A DNA stretch of 33,922 bases from JBDSLU01 sp039916225. GTDB lineage: Bacteria > Acidobacteriota > Vicinamibacteria > Vicinamibacterales > Vicinamibacteraceae. The DNA lies in the NCBI GenBank assembly GCA_039916225.1, contig JBDSLU010000201.1:1-33922 (forward strand). Reading direction: 5' to 3'. The notes under the pieces were generated by a model that was not told where the DNA came from, made no database searches, and was given only the letters and a program-made list of their open reading frames with translations. Shown in pieces: positions 22,296 to 31,133 of this stretch (position 1 is the first letter of the stretch; the number at the start of each line of letters is the position of its first letter). The position numbers were made by a program, and so were the translations under genes.

Positions 22296-24345
22296 CGGTG
22301 TCGTGCCACAGGATGCTGTTGGCCGGCTTCAGCACCCAGTGGTTCTCGTCGGGGAAATGCAGGAACTGACTCGGGATGCCGCGGCGCTGCAGCGCGGTGA
22401 ACGTCGCCATGCCCTGCGTGTCGGGGATGCGGTAGTCGCGGCCGCCGTGGATGACGAGCATCGGCGTTTTCCACTTGGCGACGTGGTCGATGGGATTGTG
22501 CTTGGCGTAGCCGGCCGGCTGCTCCCACGGCGTGCCGCCGTGCTCCCACTCCGGGAACCACAGCTCCTCGGTGTCGTAGTAGGCCATCCGCTCGTCCAGG
22601 TTGCCGTCGTGGTTGACCAGGCATTTGAAGCGGTCCGGCCAGTTACCGGCGATCCAATTGACCATGAAGCCGCCGTAGGACGCGCCGAGCGCGCACACCT
22701 TGTCGCCGTCGAGCCAGCTGTATTTGCCGACCGCGGCGTCGAGGCCTTTCTGCAGATCGACCAGCGGCTTGCCGCCCCAGTCGTTGCGGATGGCATCGGT
22801 GAAGCCCTGGCCGTAGCCGGTCGAGCCGTGGAAATCGATCATCACGGCGGCGTAGCCGGCGCCGGTGTAGGTCTGCGGGTTCCAGCGGTAGTGGAAGTGA
22901 TTGCCGAACGAGCCCTGCGGTCCGCCGTGGATCAGGAAGGCGACCGGGTATTTCTTGCCGGGCTCGAAGCCGGCCGGCTTGACGACGTAACCGCGCACGG
23001 TCTCGTTGTTCCAGCCCTTGAACGAGAACTGCTCGGCGTCGCCGAAGGCGATGTTGGCCAGACGATCCTTGTTGAAGCTGGTGCGGACCACAGGTGGGCC
23101 GGCCGCGGCGTCGGTCGACACGATCTGCACGTCGGCGGGCGAGCGCAGGTCGTCGACGAGCACGGCAATCGCATCCGCGGCCGCCGTCTTGAGGCGGGCC
23201 GGCGCGCTGACGGTGCCCTTCGCCAGCAGGGCCTTCGCCGTGCCCGTCGCGACATTGATGGCGAACAAGGACTGCTGGCCGACGTCCTGCGCCGTCGCGT
23301 AGAGGGTCTTGCCGTCGGTCGAGAACACCAGCTCGTTCGGCGAGCGATCCCAACCGGCGGCGACGTTCACGACGGGCATGGACTGCAGACTCCACGTCAT
23401 GAACTGGATCCTGAACTTGTCGGCCTCGTAGCCGGCCCGCGCCATCGATCGGTAGGCGAGCACTGTGCCGTCGGGCGAGAACACCGGGCCCGTGTCGGTG
23501 CCTTTGTTCTGCGGCGTGAGACTGCGCGGCTTGGCGCTGCCGTCGATCGGCGCGAACCAGAGATCCAGGTTCGTCGACCACGCCTCCTCGCGTCCGGCGT
23601 CCCGGGCGGTGAAGACGACGCCGCGGCTGTCCGGCGTGAAGGTGAACTCCTCGGCGCCGCCATAGGGCTTCGACGGGGCGTCGGCGTCCATGCCTTTCAT
23701 CGCGTCGATGGCGGCGGCGGCGTTCGGCGCCTTGTCGAACAGGTCGACCGGCGCCACGAACAGGTGCGACCGCCGGCCGTCCGCCCACGTGTCCCAGTGC
23801 CGGAACAGCAGCGAATCGTAGAGCCGGCCGGTGGCCTTGCGCTTCTCGGTGGCGGCGAGGCGGTCGACGGTGCACGAGAGGTCGGCGCAATCGACGAACA
23901 CCTCGAGCGCGACCGCGAGCTGCTTGCCGTCCGGCGATAGCGCAAAGGCGCCGACGTCGAGGGGATATTTCGTGACCTGGGTCGCCTCGCCCGGCTGGTT
24001 GCCGGACATGCGAAACACCTGCGACGACCCGGAGCGCGACGACAGGAAATAGATGGTCTGACCATCCGGGCTCCAGACCGGGCTGCTGTCGCTGGCCGGA
24101 TCGGCGGTCAGGCGGACCGGGGCTCCGCCGTCCTTGGCATCGACGGTCCAGATGTCGCTCCGGCGGCGGTTGGCCTCGAGGTCGAGGGTGCTGACGGTGA
24201 AGGCCACTCGTTGATGCGCGCCCGAGCTGGCCAGCTCCGACAGGCGATCCATCGCCACCAGGTCTTTGACGGTGAGGCCGGCCGGAGCCGCCAGAGCGGC
24301 CGTTCCGGCGGCGAACACGAGGGGAATGACGAGACCGCGTCGCAT
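22246..24345 (-). CDS. Exported S9 family peptidase (prolyl-oligopeptidase/dipeptidyl-peptidase type)
   Basis: The 699-aa serine peptidase has a signal peptide ending near AALAAPAG. An N-terminal beta-propeller follows, with WD40/TolB-like repeats (for example DSSPVWSPDGQTIYFLSSRSG), then a C-terminal alpha/beta-hydrolase domain. The catalytic triad is S556 (GASYGGFM), D637 (HGGRDYRIP) and H669 (PDENHW). The propeller gates access so that short peptides are cleaved, usually as dipeptides or acyl amino acids. An AGGAG on the minus strand lies 9 bases upstream of ATG 24345. It is divergent from the efflux operon. Confidence 0.93.
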   Translation of the reverse strand: MRRGLVIPLVFAAGTAALAAPAGLTVKDLVAMDRLSELASSGAHQRVAFTVSTLDLEANRRRSDIWTVDAKDGGAPVRLTADPASDSSPVWSPDGQTIYFLSSRSGSSQVFRMSGNQPGEATQVTKYPLDVGAFALSPDGKQLAVALEVFVDCADLSCTVDRLAATEKRKATGRLYDSLLFRHWDTWADGRRSHLFVAPVDLFDKAPNAAAAIDAMKGMDADAPSKPYGGAEEFTFTPDSRGVVFTARDAGREEAWSTNLDLWFAPIDGSAKPRSLTPQNKGTDTGPVFSPDGTVLAYRSMARAGYEADKFRIQFMTWSLQSMPVVNVAAGWDRSPNELVFSTDGKTLYATAQDVGQQSLFAINVATGTAKALLAKGTVSAPARLKTAAADAIAVLVDDLRSPADVQIVSTDAAAGPPVVRTSFNKDRLANIAFGDAEQFSFKGWNNETVRGYVVKPAGFEPGKKYPVAFLIHGGPQGSFGNHFHYRWNPQTYTGAGYAAVMIDFHGSTGYGQGFTDAIRNDWGGKPLVDLQKGLDAAVGKYSWLDGDKVCALGASYGGFMVNWIAGNWPDRFKCLVNHDGNLDERMAYYDTEELWFPEWEHGGTPWEQPAGYAKHNPIDHVAKWKTPMLVIHGGRDYRIPDTQGMATFTALQRRGIPSQFLHFPDENHWVLKPANSILWHDTVIGWLDQWLKKTPASN

Positions 24346-24387
24346 GCGTCGTATCTCCTGGGATGGGGCGAAGGGGCAGTGCGGCGG

Positions 24388-24393
24388 ATTGTA
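24388..24393 (-). promoter_or_regulatory. Putative -10 box for the S9 peptidase gene
   Basis: The minus strand reads TACAAT (5/6 match), 42 bases upstream of the peptidase ATG. It abuts the inverted repeat at 24392-24409 that lies between this gene and the divergent efflux operon. Confidence 0.45.
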
Positions 24394-24409
24394 CTGCGAG
24401 CGTGCAGTA
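24392..24409. promoter_or_regulatory. Inverted repeat between divergent promoters (candidate operator)
   Basis: TACTGC (24392-24397) and GCAGTA (24404-24409) are perfect inverted arms separated by 6 bases. The repeat overlaps the last bases of a minus-strand -10 box and the first bases of a plus-strand -10-like box (TATGCT, 24408-24413). A dimeric regulator bound here could control both the S9 peptidase and the RND operon. No regulator gene is adjacent. A 6-bp repeat can occur by chance. Confidence 0.4.
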
Positions 24410-24413
24410 TGCT
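24408..24413 (+). promoter_or_regulatory. Putative -10 box for the RND efflux operon
   Basis: TATGCT (4/6 match) lies 36 bases before the ATG at 24450. A Shine-Dalgarno-like GGGAGGG follows at 24431-24437. Confidence 0.35.
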
Positions 24414-24449
24414 CGGAGGTTCGGGGCTGCGGGAGGGCGCGTGAGGTCG

Positions 24450-25583
24450 ATGACAGAGGGACGGGAAATCCGGCGTGACGGACGGTGCGGCCGGGCCGCG
24501 GCCGGCCTGCTGGCTGGGATCATCGCGGTTGCTGCCGCGGCCTGCGGAAGTGGACAGGCGCCGGCGACGGCGGCCGCCCCTCCGCCGACGCCGGTCGAGA
24601 CGGTGACGCTGGGCAATTCGCCGGTCGAGCGGACCAGCGAGTTCGTCGGCACCGTCAAGTCGCGGCGCTCGACGACGATCCAGCCGCAGGTCGACGGCAT
24701 CATCCGCCGCATCGCGGTGGAGTCGGGCGCCCGCGTCCGCCCCGGCCAGGTGCTGCTCGAAATCGACGCCGAGCGTCAGCAGGCGTCGGTCGCGGCGCTC
24801 CAGTCGCAGCGGGCCGCCCGCGTCGCCGACTTTGGCCTGGCCAAGCAGCAGGCGGAGCGGGCCAGGACCCTGCTCGAGGCCGGGGCCGGCTCGCAGCAGG
24901 AATTCGACCAGGCGGCGGCCGGACTGGCCGCCTCCGACGCCCAGGTCAAGGCCATCGACGAGCAGATCAAGCAGCAGCAGGTCGAGCTCGGCTACTACCG
25001 CGTGACCTCTCCGACCGCTGGCGTCGTCGGCGACATTCCGGTCCGGGTCGGCGACCGCGTCACGTCCGCGATGATGCTGACGACGGTCGACCAGAACGCC
25101 GGCCTCGAAATCTACGTCAGCATCCCAGTGGCCCAGGCGACCGGCCTCAAGGTGGGCCTGCCGCTGCGCCTGCTCGACGAACAGAACAAGGTGATCGGCA
25201 CCTATAAGGTCGGGTTCATCTCGCCCAGCGTCGACGACACCACCCAGACGGTCCTGGTGAAGGCCGACGTCGAGGCCGGCGGCTTTCGGACCGATCAGTT
25301 CGTGCGCGTGCAGGTCCTGTGGAGCACGCTGCCGGGCCTGACGGTCCCGGTGGTCGCGGTCAACCGCGTCAACGGCGAGTACTTCGCGTTCGTCGCCGAG
25401 GACGACGGCAAGGGCGCGACGGTCGCGCACCAGCGCGGCGTGCTGCTGGGGCCGGTGGTGGGCAATGACTACGTCCTGGAGAGCGGACTCAAGGCCGGCG
25501 ACCGGCTGATCGTGTCCGGCATCCAGAAGATCGCCGACGGCGCGCCGGTGCGTGCGACCGAGCGGGCCGCCGGGAAGTCCTGA
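24450..25583 (+). CDS. RND efflux periplasmic adaptor (membrane fusion lipoprotein)
   Basis: The 377-aa product bridges the inner-membrane RND pump and the outer-membrane channel. It has a lipoprotein signal peptide with lipobox AAAC and lipidated C32, then the lipoyl/barrel-sandwich segment (VDGIIRRIAVESGARVRPGQVLLEID), an alpha-helical hairpin (about 105-175), and the returning lipoyl half (YYRVTSPTAGVVGDIPVRVGDRV). Beta-barrel and membrane-proximal domains follow, as in AcrA/MexA. ATG 24450 is given as start; GTG 24441, closer to GGGAGGG (24431-24437), is an equal candidate. It is followed after 3 bases by the pump gene. Confidence 0.92.
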   Translation: MTEGREIRRDGRCGRAAAGLLAGIIAVAAAACGSGQAPATAAAPPPTPVETVTLGNSPVERTSEFVGTVKSRRSTTIQPQVDGIIRRIAVESGARVRPGQVLLEIDAERQQASVAALQSQRAARVADFGLAKQQAERARTLLEAGAGSQQEFDQAAAGLAASDAQVKAIDEQIKQQQVELGYYRVTSPTAGVVGDIPVRVGDRVTSAMMLTTVDQNAGLEIYVSIPVAQATGLKVGLPLRLLDEQNKVIGTYKVGFISPSVDDTTQTVLVKADVEAGGFRTDQFVRVQVLWSTLPGLTVPVVAVNRVNGEYFAFVAEDDGKGATVAHQRGVLLGPVVGNDYVLESGLKAGDRLIVSGIQKIADGAPVRATERAAGKS

Positions 25584-25586
25584 GCC

Positions 25587-28500
25587 ATGCTGTCCGACGT
25601 CTTCATCCGACGCCCGGTGCTGGCCACCGTCTGCTCCCTTCTCATCATCCTCGCCGGCGCGATCTCGATTCCGACGCTGCCAATCGCGCGCTATCCGGAT
25701 CTCACGCCGCCGGCCGTCACCGTCACCGCGTTCTACACCGGCGCCAACGCCCAGGCGGTCGAGAGCGCGGTCACGACGCCGCTCGAGCAGGTGATCAACG
25801 GCGTCGAGGGCATGACCTACATCACCTCGTCGTCGACCAACAGCGGGTCCTCGACGATCACGGTGACGTTCGACATCGGCCGCGACGCCGATCTGGCCGC
25901 CGTCGACGTGCAAAACCGCGTCAACCAGGCGCTCGGCCGGATGCCGGCCGAAGTCCGCACCAACGGCATCACCGTCACCAAGAACAGCGCCGGGTTCATG
26001 GGCGGGCTGGGCTTCTACTCGAAGGACAACCGCTACAGCACCGCCTTCATCAGCAACTACCTCGACGTCTACGTCCGCGACGCCATCAAGCGCGTGCCCG
26101 GCGTCGGCAACGTGCTGATCTTCGGCGAGCGCAAGTACGCGATGCGTCTGTGGCTCGATCCGCAGAAGCTGGCGGCGCGCCAGCTGTCCGCCGGCGACGT
26201 CACCACGGCGTTGCGTGAGCAGAACGTGCAGGTGGCGGCGGGCGCGGTCGGCGACGCGCCGGCGGATGCCGGCCAGATGTACACGATCAGCGTCCGCGCG
26301 GCCGGCCGCCTCACCGAGGTGAACCAGTTCGAGAACGTGGTCGTCAAGGCCGGTGCCGACGGCGCACTCGTCCGGCTCAGCGACGTCGGCCGGGTCGAGC
26401 TCGGCGCCGAGACCTACGCCTCCAACCTGCGCTTCATCGGCCTGAACGCGTCCGGCCTGGGCATCCAGCTGCTGCCGTCGGCCAACGCCCTCGAGGTCTA
26501 TCAGGGCGTGATGGCGGAGATGGCGCGTCTCGAGCGCAGCTTCCCGCCCGGGCTCGAGTGGCGCCTGGCGTTCGACAACGTCGCGGTCGTCCGCGAGTCG
26601 ATCGTCGAAGTGCTGAAGACGCTCGGCGAGGCGATCATCCTGGTGATCCTGGTGATGTTCCTGTTCCTGCAGAACTGGCGCAGCACCGTCATCCCGGCCA
26701 TCACCATCCCGGTCTCGCTGATCGGCACGTTCGCCTTCATCAAGCTGTTCGACTTCTCGATCAACACGTTGACGCTCTTCGGCATCGTGCTGGCGACCGG
26801 CATCGTCGTCGACGACGCCATCGTCGTCATCGAGAACATCGAGCGGCACATGAGCGAGTTCAAGAAGAGCGCCCGCCAGGCGGCGCACGACGCCATGCGC
26901 GAGGTGTTCAGCGCGGTCGTCGTCATCGGCCTGGTCCTGGTGGCGGTCTTCGTGCCGGTGGCGTTCTTCCCCGGCACCACTGGTCGCCTCTATCAGCAGT
27001 TCTCGCTGACCATCGCCTTCGCCGTCGTGCTCTCGGTGTTCAACGCGGTGACGCTGACACCAGCCCTGTCGGCCCTGCTCCTCGATCGCGAGACGCACGC
27101 GCACGGCCGCTTCTTCACCGGCGTCAACAAGGTGATCGATGGCGGCACGCACGGCTACGTCAGCGTCCTGCGCTGGGCGCTCGGCCACCGGCTGATCCTG
27201 AGCCTGTTCTTCATTGCCTCGCTGGGGCTGACGTGGTTGACGTTCCGCGCCGTGCCGTCGTCGTTCGTGCCGGCCGAGGACGAAGGCTACTTCCTGGCGA
27301 TCGTCCAGGCGCCGGCCGGCGCCTCGCTCGAGTACACGACGAGGATCGCCGAGCAGGTGGAGCAGGTCCTGGCCAAGGACCCCGACATCCAGGCGGCCTT
27401 CTCGGTCATGGGCTTCAGCTTCGGCGGCGCCGCGCCCAACAACGGCATGGTGTTCACGCGGCTCAAGCCCTACGACGAGCGGCCCGGCGCCTCGCACTCG
27501 CTGGGGGCGGTCCTCGGACGCCTGCGCGGTCCGCTGTCGGCGATCTCCGGCGCCAACATCGTGGTCTTCCCGCCGCCGGCGATCCAGGGCCTGTCGGCGT
27601 TCGGCGGCTTCCAGTTCGAGGTGCTCGACCAGTCCGGCGGGCCGATCTCCGGCCTGTCCTCGGCCCTCGGGTCGGTCGTGGGCGCCGCCGCCAAGTCGAC
27701 CCAGGTGGTCGGCGCGTTCTCGCAGTTCCGGGCCAACGATCCGCAGCTCGAGGTCACCATCGATCGCGATCGGGCCCGCAGCCTGGGCGTGCCGCTGCGC
27801 GAGGTGACCGAGGCGCTGCAGGTCTTCATCGGCTCGCAGTACGTCAACGACTTCGACTTCAACAACCGCGCCTACCGCGTCTACGTGCAGGCCGATCAGC
27901 GCTTCCGGGCCCAGCCGGCCGATCTCGGCCAGCTCTATGTCCGGTCGCAGACAGGAAAGCTGGTCCGGCTCGATAACGTCGTGAGGTTCAGCGAAGTCAC
28001 GGCGCCGCAGGTGATCAGCCATTTCAACCTGTTCCGCTCGGCCGAGATCAGCGGCAACGCCGCCCCCGGCGTCAGTTCCGGCCAGGCACTCGACGAGATG
28101 GAGCGGATCGCCCGCGCCTCGCTGCCGCAAGGCTTCGACTTCGCCTGGGCGGGGCAGTCGCTCGAAGAGAAGAAGTCGGGCTCGCAGGCCGGCCTGCTCT
28201 TCGGCGTCAGCCTGATCCTCGTCTACCTGGTGCTGGCGGCGCAGTACGAAAGCTGGGTGCTGCCTTTCATCATCCTGCTCGGCGTGCCGCTGGCGATTTT
28301 CGGCGCGCTCGGCGCGCAGTGGATGCGGGGGCTGTCGAACGACGTGTTCTGTCAGGTGGGTCTGGTCATGCTGATCGGCCTGGCCGCCAAGAACTCGATC
28401 CTCATCGTCGAGTTCGCCGAGCAGCTGCGCGGACAGGGGCAGTCGATCCTGGATGCCGCGCTCGAGGCCGGCCGCATCCGTCTGCGGCCGATTCTGATGA

Positions 28501-28733
28501 CGTCGCTGGCGTTCATCCTCGGCGTGCTGCCGCTGGCGCTGGCCAGCGGCGCCGGGGCCGGTGCGCGCAACTCGGTCGGCACGGCCGTCGCCGGCGGCAT
28601 GATCGTCTCCACGATCCTGTCGGTCGTCTTCATCCCGGTGCTCTACGTGATCATCCGTTCGCTTGCGCCGGGTCGCGTCCGCGGCCACGACAGCGAGGTC
28701 GCGGTGCCGGAAGCGGGGGACGCGCATGCGTAA
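25587..28733 (+). CDS. HAE1-type RND multidrug efflux pump (AcrB/MexB-like)
   Basis: The 1048-aa product has the full length of AcrB-type transporters. It starts with MLSDVFIRRPVLATVCSLLI, as in the hydrophobe/amphiphile exporter family, and has the expected 12 transmembrane helices with two large periplasmic loops. The proton-relay aspartates D409-D410 are present in GIVVDDAIVVIEN (equivalent to D407-D408 of AcrB), and the second-half motif KNSILIVEFAEQLR is typical. It exports hydrophobic drugs or metabolites using proton motive force with the adaptor upstream and the outer-membrane factor downstream. Its stop overlaps the next start by 8 bases. Confidence 0.95.
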   Translation: MLSDVFIRRPVLATVCSLLIILAGAISIPTLPIARYPDLTPPAVTVTAFYTGANAQAVESAVTTPLEQVINGVEGMTYITSSSTNSGSSTITVTFDIGRDADLAAVDVQNRVNQALGRMPAEVRTNGITVTKNSAGFMGGLGFYSKDNRYSTAFISNYLDVYVRDAIKRVPGVGNVLIFGERKYAMRLWLDPQKLAARQLSAGDVTTALREQNVQVAAGAVGDAPADAGQMYTISVRAAGRLTEVNQFENVVVKAGADGALVRLSDVGRVELGAETYASNLRFIGLNASGLGIQLLPSANALEVYQGVMAEMARLERSFPPGLEWRLAFDNVAVVRESIVEVLKTLGEAIILVILVMFLFLQNWRSTVIPAITIPVSLIGTFAFIKLFDFSINTLTLFGIVLATGIVVDDAIVVIENIERHMSEFKKSARQAAHDAMREVFSAVVVIGLVLVAVFVPVAFFPGTTGRLYQQFSLTIAFAVVLSVFNAVTLTPALSALLLDRETHAHGRFFTGVNKVIDGGTHGYVSVLRWALGHRLILSLFFIASLGLTWLTFRAVPSSFVPAEDEGYFLAIVQAPAGASLEYTTRIAEQVEQVLAKDPDIQAAFSVMGFSFGGAAPNNGMVFTRLKPYDERPGASHSLGAVLGRLRGPLSAISGANIVVFPPPAIQGLSAFGGFQFEVLDQSGGPISGLSSALGSVVGAAAKSTQVVGAFSQFRANDPQLEVTIDRDRARSLGVPLREVTEALQVFIGSQYVNDFDFNNRAYRVYVQADQRFRAQPADLGQLYVRSQTGKLVRLDNVVRFSEVTAPQVISHFNLFRSAEISGNAAPGVSSGQALDEMERIARASLPQGFDFAWAGQSLEEKKSGSQAGLLFGVSLILVYLVLAAQYESWVLPFIILLGVPLAIFGALGAQWMRGLSNDVFCQVGLVMLIGLAAKNSILIVEFAEQLRGQGQSILDAALEAGRIRLRPILMTSLAFILGVLPLALASGAGAGARNSVGTAVAGGMIVSTILSVVFIPVLYVIIRSLAPGRVRGHDSEVAVPEAGDAHA

Positions 28734-30102
28734 CCTGCTGATCACCGCGGCGTTCAGCGCCGCCGTCCTGCACGGCGGCACCACTTCGGTGTCCGGGCAG
28801 GCTCCACCGCCGCCCGCCCAGCCGCCGGTGCAGGCTCCGCCGCCGCTCCAGACGCCCGCGCCGACCGCGGCGCCGGCGCCGATGCCGGCGATTCCGACGC
28901 CGGCCCCGGTCGGGCAGACGGTCACCTTCGACGAGGCGATCGGCCTCGCGCTCGAGCGGCATCCCGACGCCGCCCGCGCGGCGCAGGCGATCCTCCGCGC
29001 CGAAGCGCTGCTGCAGTCGTCGCGCAGCGTCTTCCTGCCGACGCTGAACGGCACCATCACGACGACGATCCTGAACGAGGAGCGCGCCTTCTCCGGCCAG
29101 GTCAGCCAGCCGCGGACGCAGTCGGCGTTTGGCGCGCAGGGGTCGTTCCCCGTGCTGGCGGCGGCGCGCTGGGCGCAGGCGGCGCAGGCCGCCGACCAGG
29201 TCGGCATCGCCCGCCTCGGTCGCGACGAAACGGGCCGGCAGATCGCGCTGGCGGTGTCGCAGGCCTACCTCGCGGTGATCGCGCAGCACCGGCAGGTCAG
29301 CGTCAACACGCGCGCGCTCGAGAACGGCCGCGCCCACCTGTCCTACGCCAGCGCCCGGCTGCAGGCCGGCGCCGGCAGCCGCCTGAACGAGCTGCGCGCG
29401 GCGCAGGAAGCCTCCACCGACGAAGTGCTGCTCGAGGCGTCGCTCCTGGGTCTGCGGCGGACGCAGGAGGCGCTGGGCGTACTGCTCGTCGCGGACGCGC
29501 CGGTCGACGCCACCGCCGAGCCCGCCTTCGAGATGCCGGGCGAACTGCCGTCGACGTGGCTGTCGGGGCGTGTCGACGTCCGCCTCGCCGACGCTGAAAT
29601 CTCGGCCGCCGAGCGGGTGCGCCGCGACAGCTGGAAGGACTGGGTGCCGACCGGCACGGCGAACTTCCAGCCGCAGTACATCACTCCGGCCGGCCTCTTC
29701 CAGCCGTCGAACACGTGGGCGGCCGTCGTCCAGTTCGGCGTGCCGATCTTCGACGGGGGGCAGCGCCGGGCGGCGGCGCGACAGCGCGACGTCAACCTGG
29801 AGCTGGCGCGGATCGACCGGACCGACCTCGAGCGTCACATCCGCTCGGATGAGCGGATCGCCCGCGATGCCGTGCAGAGCACGGCGCGGGCCTTCGACGC
29901 CGCGCGCCGGGCTGCGGCGCAGGCGGACGAGGTCGTGCGCATCACCGACGTCGCGTTCCGCGCCGGCGCCACGACGAACCTCGAAGTGATCGACGCGCAG
30001 CGCCGCGCCCGCGACGCCGAGACGGCAGCCGCTGTGGCCGAGGATCGCGCCCGGCAGGCCCGCCTCGATCTGCTGGTCGCACTGGGCCGGTTCCCGCGCT
30101 GA
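28726..30102 (+). CDS. TolC-family outer-membrane efflux factor
   Basis: The 458-aa product is the exit duct of the tripartite pump. It has a signal peptide (NLLITAAFSAAVLHGGTTSVSG), an unusual Pro-rich linker of about 45 residues (PPPPAQPPVQAPPPLQTPAP), then two OEP repeats with long helices (TFDEAIGLALERHPDAARAA and the later RVRRDSWKDWVPTGTANFQPQY). The last helices (ATTNLEVIDAQRRARDAETAAA) match the TolC/OprM type. Its ATG lies inside the end of the pump gene, 8 bases overlap, with CGGGGGA upstream, so translation is probably coupled. Confidence 0.9.
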   Translation: MRNLLITAAFSAAVLHGGTTSVSGQAPPPPAQPPVQAPPPLQTPAPTAAPAPMPAIPTPAPVGQTVTFDEAIGLALERHPDAARAAQAILRAEALLQSSRSVFLPTLNGTITTTILNEERAFSGQVSQPRTQSAFGAQGSFPVLAAARWAQAAQAADQVGIARLGRDETGRQIALAVSQAYLAVIAQHRQVSVNTRALENGRAHLSYASARLQAGAGSRLNELRAAQEASTDEVLLEASLLGLRRTQEALGVLLVADAPVDATAEPAFEMPGELPSTWLSGRVDVRLADAEISAAERVRRDSWKDWVPTGTANFQPQYITPAGLFQPSNTWAAVVQFGVPIFDGGQRRAAARQRDVNLELARIDRTDLERHIRSDERIARDAVQSTARAFDAARRAAAQADEVVRITDVAFRAGATTNLEVIDAQRRARDAETAAAVAEDRARQARLDLLVALGRFPR

Positions 30103-30116
30103 CGGAGCACCCGCGT

Positions 30117-30587
30117 ATGTCGCCGCACACCGTCCGGATCGAGCAGGTCGACGCCGTACCGCTGGCCGCCATCCGGCGGCAGGTGCGGCCGGCGCAGCTG
30201 GCGCAGGTCGTGCCGGAGTGCTGCGGTCTGGTCTGGGAGGCGGTGCGCTCGCAGCGCGTCAAGGCCGGCCGCCACGTCGCGGTCTATCGGGACGGCCGCA
30301 TCACCGTCGACGTCGGCGTCGAGCTGCACGGCCCGTTCACGGACGACGGCGAGGTGGTCTGCGCCACGACGCCGGCCGGCACGGTGGCGACGGTGACGCA
30401 CCTCGGTCCGTACGGCGGACTCGGGGCCGCCCACGACGCCGTGCGTCAGTACTGCGAGGCCAATGGCCATCGCCTCGCCGGGCCGAGCTGGGAAGTCTAC
30501 GGCCACTGGCAGCGCGAGTGGGACGCCGACCCGGCGGCTATCCGCACCGACATCTATCACCTGCTCGCGCCCGAGCACGGCGTCTAG
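30117..30587 (+). CDS. Stand-alone GyrI-like (AraC effector-binding type) ligand-binding protein
   Basis: The 156-aa product consists of a GyrI-like small-molecule binding domain without any DNA-binding region. It begins HTVRIEQVDAVPLAAIRRQV and ends with the characteristic THLGPYGGLGAAHDAVRQYC ... GPSWEVYGHW ... TDIYHLL pattern, where the conserved Glu (PSWEVY) usually contacts cationic ligands. CGGAG lies about 9 bases before the ATG, and the gene starts 14 bases after the TolC-like stop, so it is probably co-transcribed with the pump. It might bind, sequester or hydrolyse compounds exported by the pump. Confidence 0.82.
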   Translation: MSPHTVRIEQVDAVPLAAIRRQVRPAQLAQVVPECCGLVWEAVRSQRVKAGRHVAVYRDGRITVDVGVELHGPFTDDGEVVCATTPAGTVATVTHLGPYGGLGAAHDAVRQYCEANGHRLAGPSWEVYGHWQREWDADPAAIRTDIYHLLAPEHGV

Positions 30588-30653
30588 CGCTGCTGCCGGG
30601 CGCGCCGGCGGGCGCGCCGCGGACAGGCCGAGCCGGGCTGCGACGGCGCAGCG

Positions 30654-31028
30654 TCAGACTGGCGGGGTCAGGTCCAGCGAGACGCGGGCCTGCCAGCGCC
30701 CGTCCGCCGTCCGCTGGAACCAGTCGGCGAACGGACGCACGTCGTTCAGCACCTCGCCGTGGAAGCCGCAGCGGGCGTGCTGGATGCCGCTGACGAGCGC
30801 GACGCCGTCGCCCAGGTCGATCTCGAGTCCGGTCAGTGAGACCGACAGCACTTCGGCGGGAATCGCGCACACCGCGGCGATGAAGGCGTCACGCGGCGTC
30901 GACGGTCCGCCGGGGGTCCGCAGGCGAAAGTCCGGCGCCAGCAGCTGGTCGATGGCGTTGGCGTCCTTGCGTCCGATCGCCTCGGCGAGGGCGGTCGCCG
31001 CTTCCGTGATGCGCGTGCGGTCGTCCAT
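30654..31028 (-). CDS. NTF2-like / SnoaL-like family protein
   Basis: The 124-aa product has the NTF2-like cone fold pattern: an N-terminal helix (TRITEAATALAEAIGRKDANAIDQLLAPDFRLRTPGG), then sheet strands (VLSVSLTGLEIDLGDGVALVSG), ending WFQRTADGRWQARVSLDL, which matches DUF4440/SnoaL-type proteins. The family includes small enzymes and binding proteins with varied ligands, so function is open. A GATAAG box on the minus strand (31041-31046) lies 12 bases before its ATG, with no clear Shine-Dalgarno, so a very short leader is likely. It is convergent with the GyrI-like gene, the 66-base gap holding GC-rich GGCGCGCC repeats. Confidence 0.8.
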   Translation of the reverse strand: MDDRTRITEAATALAEAIGRKDANAIDQLLAPDFRLRTPGGPSTPRDAFIAAVCAIPAEVLSVSLTGLEIDLGDGVALVSGIQHARCGFHGEVLNDVRPFADWFQRTADGRWQARVSLDLTPPV

Positions 31029-31116
31029 GTCGGGCCCAGTCTTATCACGCCGCCCGACGGAGTCGGCTGGGGCATGCCCGGACCCGCCCTCCGCTCCGCC
31101 TGGGGCGCCGAGCGGC

Positions 31117-31122
31117 TATCAT
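31117..31122 (+). promoter_or_regulatory. Putative -10 box for the GYF_2 membrane protein gene
   Basis: TATCAT (5/6 match) ends 11 bases before the ATG at 31134, giving a leader of only a few bases and no Shine-Dalgarno. Confidence 0.42.
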
Positions 31123-31133
31123 CGATCTGCTGC

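Noticed and set aside
24108..29207. Very long open frame on the minus strand across the efflux operon (about 1700 codons)
   Set aside because: It is antisense to three clear efflux genes with complete family motifs. Its translation is Arg/Asp/Gly/His-rich low-complexity protein, as expected for the antisense frame of high-GC coding DNA. The real minus-strand gene here is the S9 peptidase in another frame.
30588..30653. GC-rich GGCGCGCC repeats as a bidirectional terminator between convergent genes
   Set aside because: A hairpin is possible but there is no T run on either strand, so an intrinsic terminator cannot be supported.
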